This document shows positions 31,421-42,209 of a DNA stretch of 64,000 bases, in pieces (within the stretch, counting starts at the first letter, position 1; every line of letters begins with the position of its first letter). The notes under the pieces are model-generated. The model worked only from the letters and a program-made list of their open reading frames with translations, searched no databases and was not told the DNA's origin. A program made the position numbers and the translations under genes. This DNA is from Limnephilus marmoratus (taxonomy: Eukaryota > Arthropoda > Insecta > Trichoptera > Limnephilidae). The DNA is taken from NCBI GenBank assembly GCA_917880885.1, contig OU862909.1:33974405-34038404 (forward strand), read 5' to 3'.

Positions 31421-32245
31421 GTGCCACACAATTGTAAAGATTTTGTATCTAATAACACAAAAGTGCATATTTTAAAGCTCAAGATTCGCTTGTGTTTAGG
31501 AAGGCTAGCATTCGGAGGTAGGAAGACTTACAGAGAGCTTTATCAGATTCTGTTGAGCTTTTGCTAATCGGGCGTGCGGTAGGTAAGGTCGTTTATCTCG
31601 ATCAATCATATCCCCCGTGTGGAAATATAATATTAGACTGTATTATTATTTGTACTGTATTATCTACTGGGTTGTTCGAGGCATTGTGCGTGAGCTGCCA
31701 CTCCTACACGGTTGCCTAATTTGATGTCGAAATAGTTTCTCGAATTTAGGATCTGTACCTAGCTTAGTAGGTTTCTTGAAACGTGTTTCAAGAATGAAAA
31801 AAAATATTGCGAAATACGAAAGTTCAATTATCATGACCATTGTGATGCAATCATCGCGCGTCGTATGTTTATCAAATAATACCTATACTAATATCTAATT
31901 GACCGAGGCTCGAACTCCCCCTTCCTCGTTGACTCGTTAATCCTAGCCTCTAGATTAGAGAATGGATAGTTGCTATCTGGTAATGCATGGCGATTGTCTT
32001 GCCGTGGCTACATTAGTACATTTATTTTATCTTTGTTTACGGTCAGCATTTTATTCACGATTAGAACAAGGACGTAAGGTATCCTTATATTACATCCTGC
32101 ATATTTTCATATGTTGTTATAATAGTATTGTTTCCACAATGAAAGCTTCCAATCTTGAACCTTTGTACTTATTCAAGTTGACATAACTGCGTCTAAAAAT
32201 TGAAATACAATCCTGTCATTAAGTTTTTGACCTAACCTTCCGAGT
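31421..32245. other. Gene-free stretch
   Basis: No exon, RNA gene or repeat recognised. Confidence 0.4.
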
Positions 32246-32249
32246 TGAG

Positions 32250-32760
32250 TTTCTTTTATTTATTTATTTACGGACAAATAGTCCATTATTTACAATATAA
32301 CAATAACACGAATAAGTTACAGAGATGACAGTGAATGGAGAGTACATATAAATGAAGAGCATTAAGAATATTATAATACAAAAGTACATATATAAGTTAA
32401 CTACACATCAAAGCTTGAAGATGGATTTAAAAGGCTTTAAAAATTACACATTGCGTAGGTATCGACTGCCGAAAGTCATTTAGGCTTACACCAAAAAATG
32501 CAAAGCTTTGACTTGCGTTGACAAGACTCCACATTCTGGATACAGAAAAATGATATCCATAATTAGTAGAATGTTGATTGAGGAATAGCAATTCATTATT
32601 TCGGAGTCCGCGGGAAGGGATGTTGAACTGGATGAGTTGTAACAAAGCAAGTGACAGTAATACTGTTGATAATTTTGAATATTATGCAAATTCTTGTACG
32701 TAGTACAATCGTCTACGTAGTACATTCTGATATGGTGGCGCAAATTTGCGCATCGATAAA
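32250..32760 (-). mobile_element. LINE 3' fragment
   Basis: Minus-strand frame near 32600-32430 reads HSTNYGYHFSVSRMWSLVNA, resembling the C-terminal motif (x-T-N-Y-G-x-x-S-x-x-R-M-x-x-x-x-N) of some LINE reverse transcriptase proteins. The sequence ends in an ATTTATTTATTTA-type low-complexity stretch at 32255-32270. Short and degenerate. Confidence 0.45.
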
Positions 32761-32799
32761 TACTTTAATAATTAAAAAAAACAGTAGGAGAGCATTCCA

Positions 32800-34030
32800 T
32801 CTAGGGAATGAATAATTTGCGCAAGTGTATTTACCTACATGTTAGTCACTTTGTGCCTACGACTCGGTGCATTATTTATTACAAAGGTTACATCAATAAT
32901 TGTTATGTGGGTCGTTACCATCTTTTGCATAATTGATGCTGCTTGTTTTGCATAATTACCGTTTATCTCAGGATCTCTAAAAGTTTTGAGGCTAGGTAAG
33001 GAAGTTACTGTTAAACGTTTTTTTGCATTTTTTGATATTGAACTTCGCGTCCTTAACTTACATTGAATTTACTGAATTATTTTGATGAACATACTCGTAT
33101 CTTTCACATGCCTATAATAGGTGTCGCCCATGAAACGTCTATTACAAGTGTACGATTTGTTTTGTTATGTGGGTTTGGTATGTGTACCCACTGTGATTAT
33201 CTTGAAGTGTCTAAGTAATAATATGTAGGTACTTGTAAGTTAAATGTCAAACGAAAGTTTCAAATCGTTTCGTAATTAATATTTGGAATTTTGAGAATTT
33301 CTCCTCTGTAAACATCATTTGTTGCATGATGTTCACTTTTAGAAAGTACGCTACTTAGTAAATCACATTGTTGATATAATTTATTGTGTCATTCTTACTA
33401 CTTAATCTTTGTTCCCATGACTTATCCAACTTTTCGTCGTAAAGAGTTTCTAGTTCTGTGCCAGTCATAACTACTGTCTATGGTAAATGCCCCTGCGTGT
33501 TCTTCATAATATTATGGAGTGATCTATGCAAACGAATAACAAGTTAGATTTACCTGCACATGAATAATAATATTGTTAGTGTATTTTCTGTATTGCCTTT
33601 CCAATCCCTTATTGGGATGACCTCTACTTTACACTCGTAATGAGGCTACGCGTTTTGGTGAAGGTAGGTACTCGCGTATCCTTTCAGATTCGAGTGGTAA
33701 AGAGTACGACGGCATTGATTTGTGGAGAACCTGCAATGGGCCGAGGAAATCGAAGTAGCCCAGATAGTGATGCCTCTTGGTTCCTTGTTGATGTAATTGG
33801 TCCCAAATTGGAAATAGGGCGAAACTGATCATATTTGGCGGTTGATCACTTGGATGTGTATTTGTTATTCATTTTAGTGTGAACATGATGACCAACACGG
33901 CGATACTTCCCGGGGTAACATTTTAATTCTTTGAAGTACTCCACCGGCCCCGGTCGCCAGTTATTTTCTTCAATCCTTTCCCGTCTGCTCCAATCTTCTT
34001 TTACGCAGTCAGTTAACTTCTTTGTCGTCC
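32800..34030. other. Gene-free stretch
   Basis: AT-rich; no supported gene. Open frames around 33629-33832 overlap on opposite strands and lack known motifs. Confidence 0.4.
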
Positions 34031-34035
34031 TTCCT

Positions 34036-34215
34036 CTCAGGGCCGGCCCTGTGCAGAAACATTTGGAGCAGTCCGCTCCGGACGCCGATTTTCCAAGATG
34101 CCAAGGAGCCAAGGCACTGATAACACCTAACGCCTAATATAAAGCCCTTGAGGTTTTTACTAGCGCTAGGCGTCGTTCGGCTCAGGACCGGCCTTGCTTT
34201 CTCAGGAGGCATCAG
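34036..34215. repeat. Repeat with CAGGGCCGGCCCTG start
   Basis: TCAGGGCCGGCCCTGTGCAG at 34038 and TCAGGACCGGCCTTGCTTTC at 34181 are paired, similar ends about 150 bp apart, with CAGTCCGCTCCGGACGCCGA between them. Probably small DNA-transposon debris. Confidence 0.35.
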
Positions 34216-34941
34216 GATGGGGCACCCACTTGGTTGTGATCCCATAATCAAGAATTATTTCCGCGTAGGACCATCGAGGTATAGGCAAACCTCAACGTAT
34301 CATACAGAATCTTACGATGGTTTCACGCTCAATTAGTTTATCGAATTCAAGGTTAATTTTAATTCTGTAGATTCCATTTTCCAGCGTAGGTCTAGATTTT
34401 TTAGCCTGCCATAACCTCCAGCACCAGATTTATGACTGATAGACGGCACATCACCTTGTCTTTCTCCGAACGTTTTTTTGAATGCTGCCCGTTAGTCCAT
34501 TCTGAACGTTTATGACCGCTTTAAATTCCAATGGTGTGATGACTACATTTATTGGAATATTTACTATTTTCTGGCTACGTAGCAAAATATATCACAATGT
34601 CAAATTATTGCTTATTAAAAGTCAATAGGGTACCTACGTACCTATAATTAATATGTTATTGAGTCCCTTGTGTATCTCTATAATCCAGACAGCTTGATTG
34701 AAAACACTTTATTGAACACACTAATTTCGGTTGTCGATGCACGGGTGCGTGATTTGAAATTTTATTCCCGCGTGATGCGTGAAATTAACGAGTTACTCGT
34801 AAATTAACTTTTAATTTTTAAAATGATAAGTAGTATAAATCACACCAGACAAGCGCTAAAGTATATACATTTTTAATAATGAATTAATAATTCTTTATAT
34901 AATGAATAACTGATTACTTTGTATAAAACCACTATTTTTAA

Positions 34942-34991
34942 AACAATATCAACATGTTTCGACAACAATGTTGTCTTCATCAGGATATGTT
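34942..34991 (-). ncRNA. Hammerhead-like motif, left arm of A
   Basis: Inverse copy of the motif at 35028-35077; same sequence, minus strand, all core bases intact. Confidence 0.5.
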
Positions 34992-35027
34992 ACTATAATG
35001 TTAATATATGTTACTATATATTATAGT

Positions 35028-35077
35028 AACATATCCTGATGAAGACAACATTGTTGTCGAAACATGTTGATATTGTT
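35028..35077 (+). ncRNA. Hammerhead-ribozyme-like motif, right arm of A
   Basis: AACATATC (stem I, 35028-35035), CTGATGA (35036-35042), one extra A, stem II GACAAC-ATT-GTTGTC (35044-35058), GAAA (35059-35062), C-AT-G, TT, then GATAT-T-GTT closing stem I. This is the order of a minimal type I hammerhead: A15.1-U16.1 and C-G form a two-pair stem III, and GTT is an allowed cleavage triplet, cut predicted after 35068. The extra A before stem II and the two-base stem III loop would weaken a monomer. Confidence 0.55.
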
Positions 35078-35220
35078 TTAAAAATAGTGGTTTTATACAA
35101 AGTAATCAGTTATTCATTATATGAAAAATGATGCCACAAAATAAATTTGCGAAGTTTGAAGAAGTAATAATTCTTTATTAGAAATGTGTATTTATTTTTG
35201 TTATTATTTAGTTTTGTTAC

Positions 35221-35393
35221 TTATTTTTGGGGTGTTATGCTGTGTTGCGCTATCTCTTTCGTTAGCCAACGTTTCGGACAGTTTTATAGTGTCAATGATT
35301 ATGGCAGATGTGTGAACATACTGTAACGCTGGCTGTCCGAAACATTGGCTAAAGAAGGAGGTAGCTAAACACGGCATAACACCCCAAAAATAA
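35221..35393. mobile_element. Foldback MITE between palindromes A and B
   Basis: The arms TTATTTTTGGGGTGTTATGC...CGTTTCGGACAG and CTGTCCGAAAC...GCATAACACCCCAAAAATAA, each about 60 bp, enclose about 50 bp. A fragment of the same family lies at 51035-51115. No coding content. Confidence 0.65.
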
Positions 35394-35601
35394 ATAAAGA
35401 TATTAATTTTGGCCGTGAAAATCTAAAATCATAATCCCGTGTACTTAATTTATTTATGTGTTTGACAGATGTCGATAATTTTTCAAGTTTACGAACATTC
35501 GAAAGATAAATTTCTTCTTTTGAAAGGCATTAACCCCAAGGCAAATAAATATATACATATAATGAATAACTGATTACTTTGTATAAAACCACTATTTTTA
35601 A

Positions 35602-35651
35602 AACAATATCAACATGTTTCGACAACAATGTTGTCTTCATCAGGATATGTT
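35602..35651 (-). ncRNA. Hammerhead-like motif, left arm of B
   Basis: Same motif as element A, minus strand, core intact. Confidence 0.5.
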
Positions 35652-35913
35652 ACTATAATAAATGACAAACAAGTATAGACAAATTAGAATAAATTATAAC
35701 ATAGACAAAATATTAAAAAGTAGAGGTGATTAATTACTTACTAATCATATTATGTTTAGTAAGTAATTAATCACCTCTACTTTTTATTTATTATAATATT
35801 TTTATTTTATCATAATATGATTAGTAAGTAATTAATCACCTCTACTTTTTAATATTTTGTCTATGTTATAATTTATTCTAATTTGTCTATACTTGTTTGT
35901 CATTTATTATAGT

Positions 35914-35963
35914 AACATATCCTGATGAAGACAACATTGTTGTCGAAACATGTTGATATTGTT
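35914..35963 (+). ncRNA. Hammerhead-like motif, right arm of B
   Basis: Identical to the element A motif: CTGATGA at 35922-35928, stem II GACAAC/GTTGTC, GAAAC, GTT, cut predicted after 35954. Confidence 0.55.
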
Positions 35964-36059
35964 TTAAAAATAGTGGTTTTATACAAAGTAATCAGTTATT
36001 CATTATATGAAAAATGATGCCACTAAGTAATTTTGCGAAGTTTGAAGAAGTAAGAAATA

Positions 36060-37500
36060 TATACATTTTTAAAAGATATTTTCAGCCACAAATCCTACAG
36101 TTGTAAAATCCAGTAATTTTTCACAGGTCTCCGCTAGTAATAATATAATGATGTATGCTTTACTAGTTAGTACAATATTTTACGACAATTTCTCTGTAGT
36201 TATAATTTAAAACAATAATGCAAGCAGACAGATATGACATAAAACTTTTACGTAATTAATAGCGTATGAAAGTTTTAATGATTTATTAAAGCAAATTTGT
36301 TGAATCACTTCAATTATACAAAAAAATGAAAGCGTTCAAGTGATATGCGATTTTCAGCATTCATTGCAATATTATTGAATTCATTGCAATATTATTTATC
36401 TACATTTTTGTCAAGGATAGCGCTATGTCCACTCAAATACCTTTCCCGTGGCATTAGTAAATGTCATTACACTCATTAGATTAAGTTTGATTTGTTAGTT
36501 GTGTAATCCGGTTTTAACAAATTACAGACAAACATAAACGGTGTGTAAAATGCTAATGCTCTTAGGTATTGGTAATTATAATTAAATTTGTTATAGCACT
36601 CTTGGAAAACAATGGAGATTGTGATATATGTCATTATTCATACTCAGATGCTTTGCTATTGATTGCGTGTGTATAAATTATCGTCGTTTCTATTGCAAAA
36701 TTTTACATATTATATCTGCTAAATACGCGTTTATTGCTAAACCAATCGTCTCATATCGCCACTACGTACCTACATGCTTAATATCTAATACAACCGAGAG
36801 ATATAAAATAAATGGTGACCGGACAACTCAACAATGTGCAACTTCATCACCTCCTTTGAAAAGTCATTAAAATTGATGATAAGAATTGGTTATAGGTTAT
36901 GGACTTTTTTTCCATAACTTTTATGACATTTTTAAGCCCGCTCACTGTAAGGAAGGGTATAAGAAGGAATTTGGGCGGAGACGGAAGGTGTCGGTGTTGA
37001 GGTTCTAGCGACCGAGGTTGGAGAGGGGGGGATTTGGGTTTGATTCTAATTTTTAGTAAAATGTTGTGGCTAAATCTTTTATATGTTTTCGGAATGGAGG
37101 AATTTTTGAGCCTAAATTAATTATGCTATTCCTGACGAACCAGGACTTTCGATGTTTTTATTAAAATATGGATACAAAAGTGTAATATAAATAAAACTGA
37201 ATAATAATTATTTCTCTGTGTCATAGAATAAAGAAGAGCACTCTTTATGCAACGCTCTGTAATTCTATATTTAAAAAAATCACAAAAACGGTTTTTGTTC
37301 AAATCTAATTTGAATACATATAATTGGGGCTGATAGAAGTGTCTAAAATTTGTAAATCGCCCAGGAATGAAGTTTGTTTATCGTTTTTTTGGGATAAAAA
37401 AGTTATAACAATATTATATTTTGACTCCTACATAAGATAGGTCAGTATTTCATTAATCCTAAGCACCTGACACAGGTATTCAATGCATTGAAATAAGGTA
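36060..37500. other. Gene-free stretch
   Basis: AT-rich with no supported gene, RNA or repeat. Confidence 0.4.
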
Positions 37501-37512
37501 CATTAGTACTTT

Positions 37513-38033
37513 GGGGCCATTTTATTACGTAAGACGAATTTTGCTAGTTTTCGACCCCCTCCCCACCTATTATAAGAAAAAATAAGAATAGGCCGACCCC
37601 CTCCCCCCTGTTTAATATTTATTACGTAATAATCTAAAGGAAAAAATGAATACACGTTTGGTTTGTTTTAATGTTTGTTTGCGCGGGTCCGTTGTCATGG
37701 AAATGGAAATCGTTTACCTATACGCATCCGAGCGAACCTCTACACTCGCGCGGTTGCCCGCGCTTTTTTAAAGTATAATTTTAACTTGTATTAATGTAAA
37801 CGAGGCAAGGAATGTGTGCCAAGACCGGGATGTTTGGCGGTCCGTCCTCTCTGCCTACCCCTGCGGGGAAACGGCGTGATGGTTAATTATTTAGTTAATT
37901 TTAACTTTGCGCATTTTTGTGATCTTACGTAAGAACTATCGAGACTCCCTCCCACCCCCTCGTAAGAAAAAATAAGACATGGTCGACCCCCCCTCCCCCC
38001 CTAAATCGTCTTACGTAATAAATGAATGGCCCC
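37513..38033. mobile_element. Harbinger-like element, TTT duplication, nested core
   Basis: The ends GGGGCCATTTTATTACGTAA and inverse TTACGTAATAAATGAATGGCCCC are flanked by TTT on both sides (37510-37512, 38034-38036). Two internal C-rich blocks (37555-37605, 37945-38000) mirror each other. The middle part (about 37640-37915) differs in composition and may be an insertion. A further partial end lies at 38041-38065. Confidence 0.6.
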
Positions 38034-38702
38034 TTTCTTATGGCCATTCATTTATTACGTAAATTATTAACCCCCAGATATATAACTAGTCAAAAATTTT
38101 GCCGCAAAAAAGTATAACTGCCATATTATAGTTATTATCAAGCGTTTACATAGGTTATTATTGTAAAAGTAACTGCAAAAATGAATGTTATTTGTACATA
38201 AAACTATTTTCATGTTCTTCTAAATTTGCAAATATAGAATTTGAAATTATATTCTTCATAATATAATTTATTTTTAATTAAATGAAGACAATATTAGCGA
38301 AGCTCAATCGAAAATATGTAAACAAAAAATCAGAAAAAGATAAGGTCACATTTAGGACTCGATCCACGATCCCAGGACCTACGCCTTGCCTACCGGGGCG
38401 GAGATCTAACAACTGAGTAATTGTGTCGCTATCTGATTCGATCATATTTAACTGTATCATACATCGACTAAGAACTACCAACATTATCTTAATTTTCGCG
38501 TATTTTAGCGTGTTTTTATTGGCTGCTGTCTTTATGTATGATTGCAAGTTTCAAATCCGAATTACATGCCATCTAGAGTGACTTGGCTAAATTTTATCCA
38601 TTTTTAGACATCTATTGACTTTTCTGCTAGTCTAGGATGAATATTTATTTTTATATAATGATAATGAATAACAGATCACTTTGTATAAACCACTATATTA
38701 TA

Positions 38703-38752
38703 AACAATATCTACATGTTTCGATAACAATGTTAACTTCATCAGGATATGTT
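38703..38752 (-). ncRNA. Hammerhead-like motif, left arm of C (stem II mismatch)
   Basis: Minus strand. The core is intact, but stem II reads GTTAAC-ATT-GTTATC, with one mismatched pair compared with the right arm. Confidence 0.4.
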
Positions 38753-39188
38753 AATATAAAGACAAATAAATGACAAACAAGTATAGACAAATTAGAATAA
38801 ACTATAACATAGACAAAATATTAAAAAGTAGAGGTGATTAATTACTTACAAATCATAAAAATAGTTATACAAAATTAAATATAAAAATTATTAACCAAAC
38901 ATTTTTTAAAAATAGCCATCTATTAAATTTATTTTCTTATTAATACTTACAATTAATTATAATTATTGATTTTTTGATTTAGACTAATTATTTTAATTAT
39001 TTGTTCTTAAAAGCTTTTATTATCTAAATGCAATTTTATTTTTCCTTAAATAATTTTTATATTTAATTTTGTATAACTATTTTTATGATTTGTAAGTAAT
39101 TAATTACCTCTACTTTTTAATATTTTGTCTATGTTATAGTTTATTCTAGTTTGTCTATACTTGTTTGTCATTTATTTTTCTTTATATT

Positions 39189-39238
39189 AACATATCCTGA
39201 TGAAGATAACATTGTTATCGAAACATGTAGATATTGTT
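39189..39238 (+). ncRNA. Hammerhead-like motif, right arm of C
   Basis: CTGATGA (39197-39203), extra A, stem II GATAAC-ATT-GTTATC (39205-39219), GAAA, C-AT-G, TA, GATAT. Compared with A/B, stem II has changed C to T on one side and G to A on the other, which preserves pairing. The cleavage triplet is GTA instead of GTT; both are allowed. Confidence 0.55.
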
Positions 39239-39913
39239 TATAATATAGTGGTTTATACAAAGTGATCTGTTATTCATTATATAATTAATGACGCCACAAA
39301 GTAATTTTGCGAAGTTTGAAGAAAAAATTTATTTTTATTTTTAACTTAATGAGTAAAAGCTCAAAATTTAATATTTTTAATTAAGTGAAGACAATACTAG
39401 AGAAACTCAATCGAAAATCTGAAAACAGAAAAAAATCAGAACAATGTTAGAGAAACAATTTATTTTACTGCAGTATTAGTGTTTTCGGTTTTATTTAACG
39501 AATAAATTGAAATTAAAGATCGCGAATAGATTGTGCCTAATCACTCGTAATAAAAAGAAAATGCATTTACAAGAAAGTGAATAAAAAATAATTGATTGGT
39601 ATTTTGTAGAGTCTGCGTGTTCGGCGTAATACAAACTGCCAATCAATGCAAACATTGCAAACACTACATCGAAGTTAGCGTGTAGAATAAGTGTTTTCGA
39701 TAAAGTAATTGATAAAAAAGATAGCTTAATATCTGACTGGTAAAGGTTGATTGAAATACCTGTTTTGGTGATGTTGTTATGATGCAATAAAGCTTGTTTA
39801 TTGACCAATAAATTACTATTATGCTTTGTGCGTTTATACCAATGACTAAACAAAATACCTAAGAGAACTTGGCATACCGATCCAAATACATGCCTAACAT
39901 TCTGTTAAAACGG

Positions 39914-40321
39914 AGGCGTCTACTAATATCTACAGGAATTCCAAAAACTGAAAAAATCAAAGTGTTGACGAATATCTACAGCTCAAACTGTTGATTAATA
40001 TCTATGAGAACCAAAGTGTTGACGAATATCTACAGCACTGGCAGAGGTTGGATTTGCAATTATGTATAGCATATTGGAATAACGTAATATTGCGTATGCA
40101 GTTTAAAAAACTTAATTTATGTAAATATGTATGTAAAAATCCTTAATATCGGACTATTGGACACATTTAGCTGATTAGTCCAACCTACGCTCTGTAGATA
40201 TTAGTTCAACCTACGCTCTGTAGATATTAGTCAACACTCTGAAGTTCGTAGATATTAGTTCAACATATGAGCTGTAGATATTCGTCCGACATACAGGCTG
40301 TAGATATTAGTATCTGGAGTC
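39914..40321. mobile_element. Element with subterminal tandem repeats and 10-bp duplication
   Basis: Flanked by GTTAAAACGG at 39904-39913 and 40322-40331. The left side carries three to four copies of ACTAATATCTACAG-like text (from 39920). The right side carries five inverse copies CTGTAGATATTAGT (40195-40312) at a spacing of about 26 bp. A 9-10-bp duplication and subterminal repeats fit Mutator-like or foldback elements. No transposase. Confidence 0.65.
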
Positions 40322-40539
40322 GTTAAAACGGTTGTACAGAAATGACGGCGGTTTCCATGGTTATTATTCAGTTTATATGATGGGTAATAAATATTGGTTG
40401 CATCTTGGCTGCCGTTTTTGTATGACCGTTTGAACAGAGTGTTTTATTAGTCATTGGTTAATACGCTTCTACGCTACATTAATCGTATAATTAATGTTGG
40501 AAGTGAAAACTTAGCACCGTTGTGATTTGACACTCAATG

Positions 40540-41640
40540 AAACATAAAAGCGACATTAAAAAGAGACAAACTCATACATCTATAGGATTTAGCCTGCGAG
40601 AGAATGAAATAAACTAATCGGTCGCCTCTTAAGGAGAACGTATGCGCGGCCCATTTCTGCACGTTTCATACAAATCTTAGATTTGGATTTGAGATCAAAA
40701 TACCCAACCAAACTGAAAAATTATTTTTATAATCAAAAGTTATATCAAATATCTAGTTAGGATGTGAGCTACTTTATTTATTTTTGCTTTAAATTATAAG
40801 AAACAGGTCATCAACGATTTGTATGTTTCGGGATTTTAGAGGCGATTTGGGCAATTATTTGTGAGTAAATGAAAAACAATAAAAAATTATTTTACTATAT
40901 TTATCATATAAATTTGATGAAATATAAAATAAAAAATAAAAATTTATTTAAAAAATAATTTTGATGGGTGTAACTTAAAAATACAAATTACCTATTTACG
41001 GCCGAATAAAAAATAGTCGTTTAGATATTAAAATTACTACCCAAAAAATGCATTATAAGAATTTTTTATTTTTTATTTTATTTCTCATTGTATTTTTAAA
41101 ATAAATATAATAAAATTTATTTTTTTTATGTTTTTCTTTTACACACAAATAATTGCCTAAGTTGCGTCCAAAATAATGAAAAACTAAAATCTTTAATGGC
41201 CTATATCTTATAATTTAAAGCAAAAATAAATAAAGTAGCTCACATCCTATCTAGATATTTAATATACCTTTTGATTACAAAAATAATTTTTCAGTTTGGT
41301 TGGGTATTTTGATCTCAAATCCAAATCTAAGATTTGTATGAAACGGACAAAAATGGGCCGCGCATGCGTTCCTCTTAATGCGGAGCTTCGTAGTCTCCCC
41401 ACTCTTGTCTACTGTAGTTTTCTGAAGGTTTCACTTCTACCGCGTGTAGGCTGCATCCAATTTTTGAAGTGAAAACTTCTTTAGTACCGTTGTGATTTGA
41501 AAGTCGATGAAACGGAAACGAGCGAAACTAAAAAGAGACAAACATCTATAGGATTTAGCCTGCGAGAGAATCAGAGAGACTAATCGGCCTCCTCTTTGTA
41601 CGGTGGTTCGCAGAATAAAATGTAAGATGTTTTTTAAACT
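40540..41640. repeat. Unclassified repeat family X, two parts around a TTAA element
   Basis: GAAGTGAAAACTT ... ACCGTTGTGATTTGA ... GGATTTAGCCTGCGAGAGAA occurs at 40499-40625 and again at 41467-41600. The piggyBac-like element at 40633-41374 interrupts the first copy. Another copy on the minus strand is at 47200-47445, and a fragment is at 57100-57160. No coding content or clear ends. Confidence 0.55.
40633..41374. mobile_element. piggyBac-like MITE with long inverted repeats
   Basis: A 742-bp element flanked by TTAA on both sides (40629-40632, 41375-41378). The terminal repeats are about 165 bp each, beginning GGAGAACGTATGCGCGGCCC and GAGGAACGCATGCGCGGCCC. The centre is very AT-rich and non-coding. 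TTAA duplication is the piggyBac hallmark; transposase is absent. Confidence 0.7.
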
Positions 41641-41792
41641 TTGTAACAATATTAAATATTATAATAAATAAACCCTACAATTACTAATAAACCCTACTCC
41701 TGATACTCTGCATTCGTCCCATTCTCTCGAAGTTTAGTTTTATGAAGGTTTCATTTCTAACGCGTGTGAACTGAACACACATATATATATAT

Positions 41793-42205
41793 ATTTTTTT
41801 TAATGTGAATACCTACCTCGCAAGAGTCCCAGTTGCTCCCGTCTGGAGCCAGTGAGACTAAGGCATCCCTAATCGGAGTATTGTGTGAGGCTGAAGGTAG
41901 TGGGGAGGGGAAATAGATGGGAAGAGAAGATGGGGAAGTACCTGGCTATTCATATGTGGTAACAAAACACGGCTAAAGCCATTTCAAGCAACTTTTCAAT
42001 TCTGAATGGTGGTTTTGCACCCGGGCGATAATGAGAGTATCTTCCACTCTGGAACGTGCCGCAAATATGACATATATTATTTTTGATTAATTAATTGTGA
42101 AATAACACAAATGAATCAAATAAAATTTATTTGCGCACGCCGGGATCCGATCCCGCGACCTTCGGATTGCGAGTCAAGAGCCTTACCCCTCCGTCAGTCA
42201 GTCCG
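41793..42205 (-). mobile_element. tRNA-headed SINE, family 1, minus copy
   Basis: Inverse copy of the SINE at 31005-31420. The head is near 42200 (box-B-like GGGATCGGATCCC), the body contains CTCACTGGCTCCAGACGGGA, and the tail is the T run at about 41785-41800. Diverged from the first copy at scattered sites. Confidence 0.8.
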
Positions 42206-42209
42206 TCTG

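Larger units (their letters stand above)
34897..35122. repeat. Palindromic element A (Penelope-like terminal repeats)
   Basis: Two 103-bp arms (34897-34999 and 35020-35122) are complementary along their whole length around a 20-bp spacer. Each arm carries a hammerhead-like motif. After the right arm comes a non-palindromic tail, ATGATGCCACAAAATAAATT-TGCGAAGTTTGAAGAAG, shared with elements B and C. Inverted terminal repeats plus a short one-sided tail are known for Penelope-like retroelements; no reverse transcriptase is present here. Confidence 0.8.
35557..36008. repeat. Palindromic element B, 198-bp arms
   Basis: The arms 35557-35754 and 35811-36008 are inverse complements over about 198 bp. 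The outer 95 bp match element A. The inner part (AATGACAAACAAGTATAGAC, AGAGGTGATTAATTACTTAC) is shared with element C. The 56-bp centre contains another partial copy of the inner arm. The conserved tail follows the right arm. A near-identical pair of arms implies recent formation or ongoing conversion. Confidence 0.85.
38661..39282. repeat. Palindromic element C, about 230-bp arms
   Basis: The arms about 38661-38892 and 39050-39282 are inverse complements, diverged from A and B (about 10% by eye). The central 150 bp is AT-rich and unique. The tail ATGACGCCACAAAGTAATTT-TGCGAAGTTTGAAGAA follows the right arm, as in A and B. Confidence 0.8.

Noticed and set aside
34897..39282. Regular spaced repeats as a CRISPR array
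   Set aside because: The repeats are inverted pairs of eukaryotic mobile elements, not short direct repeats with unique spacers.
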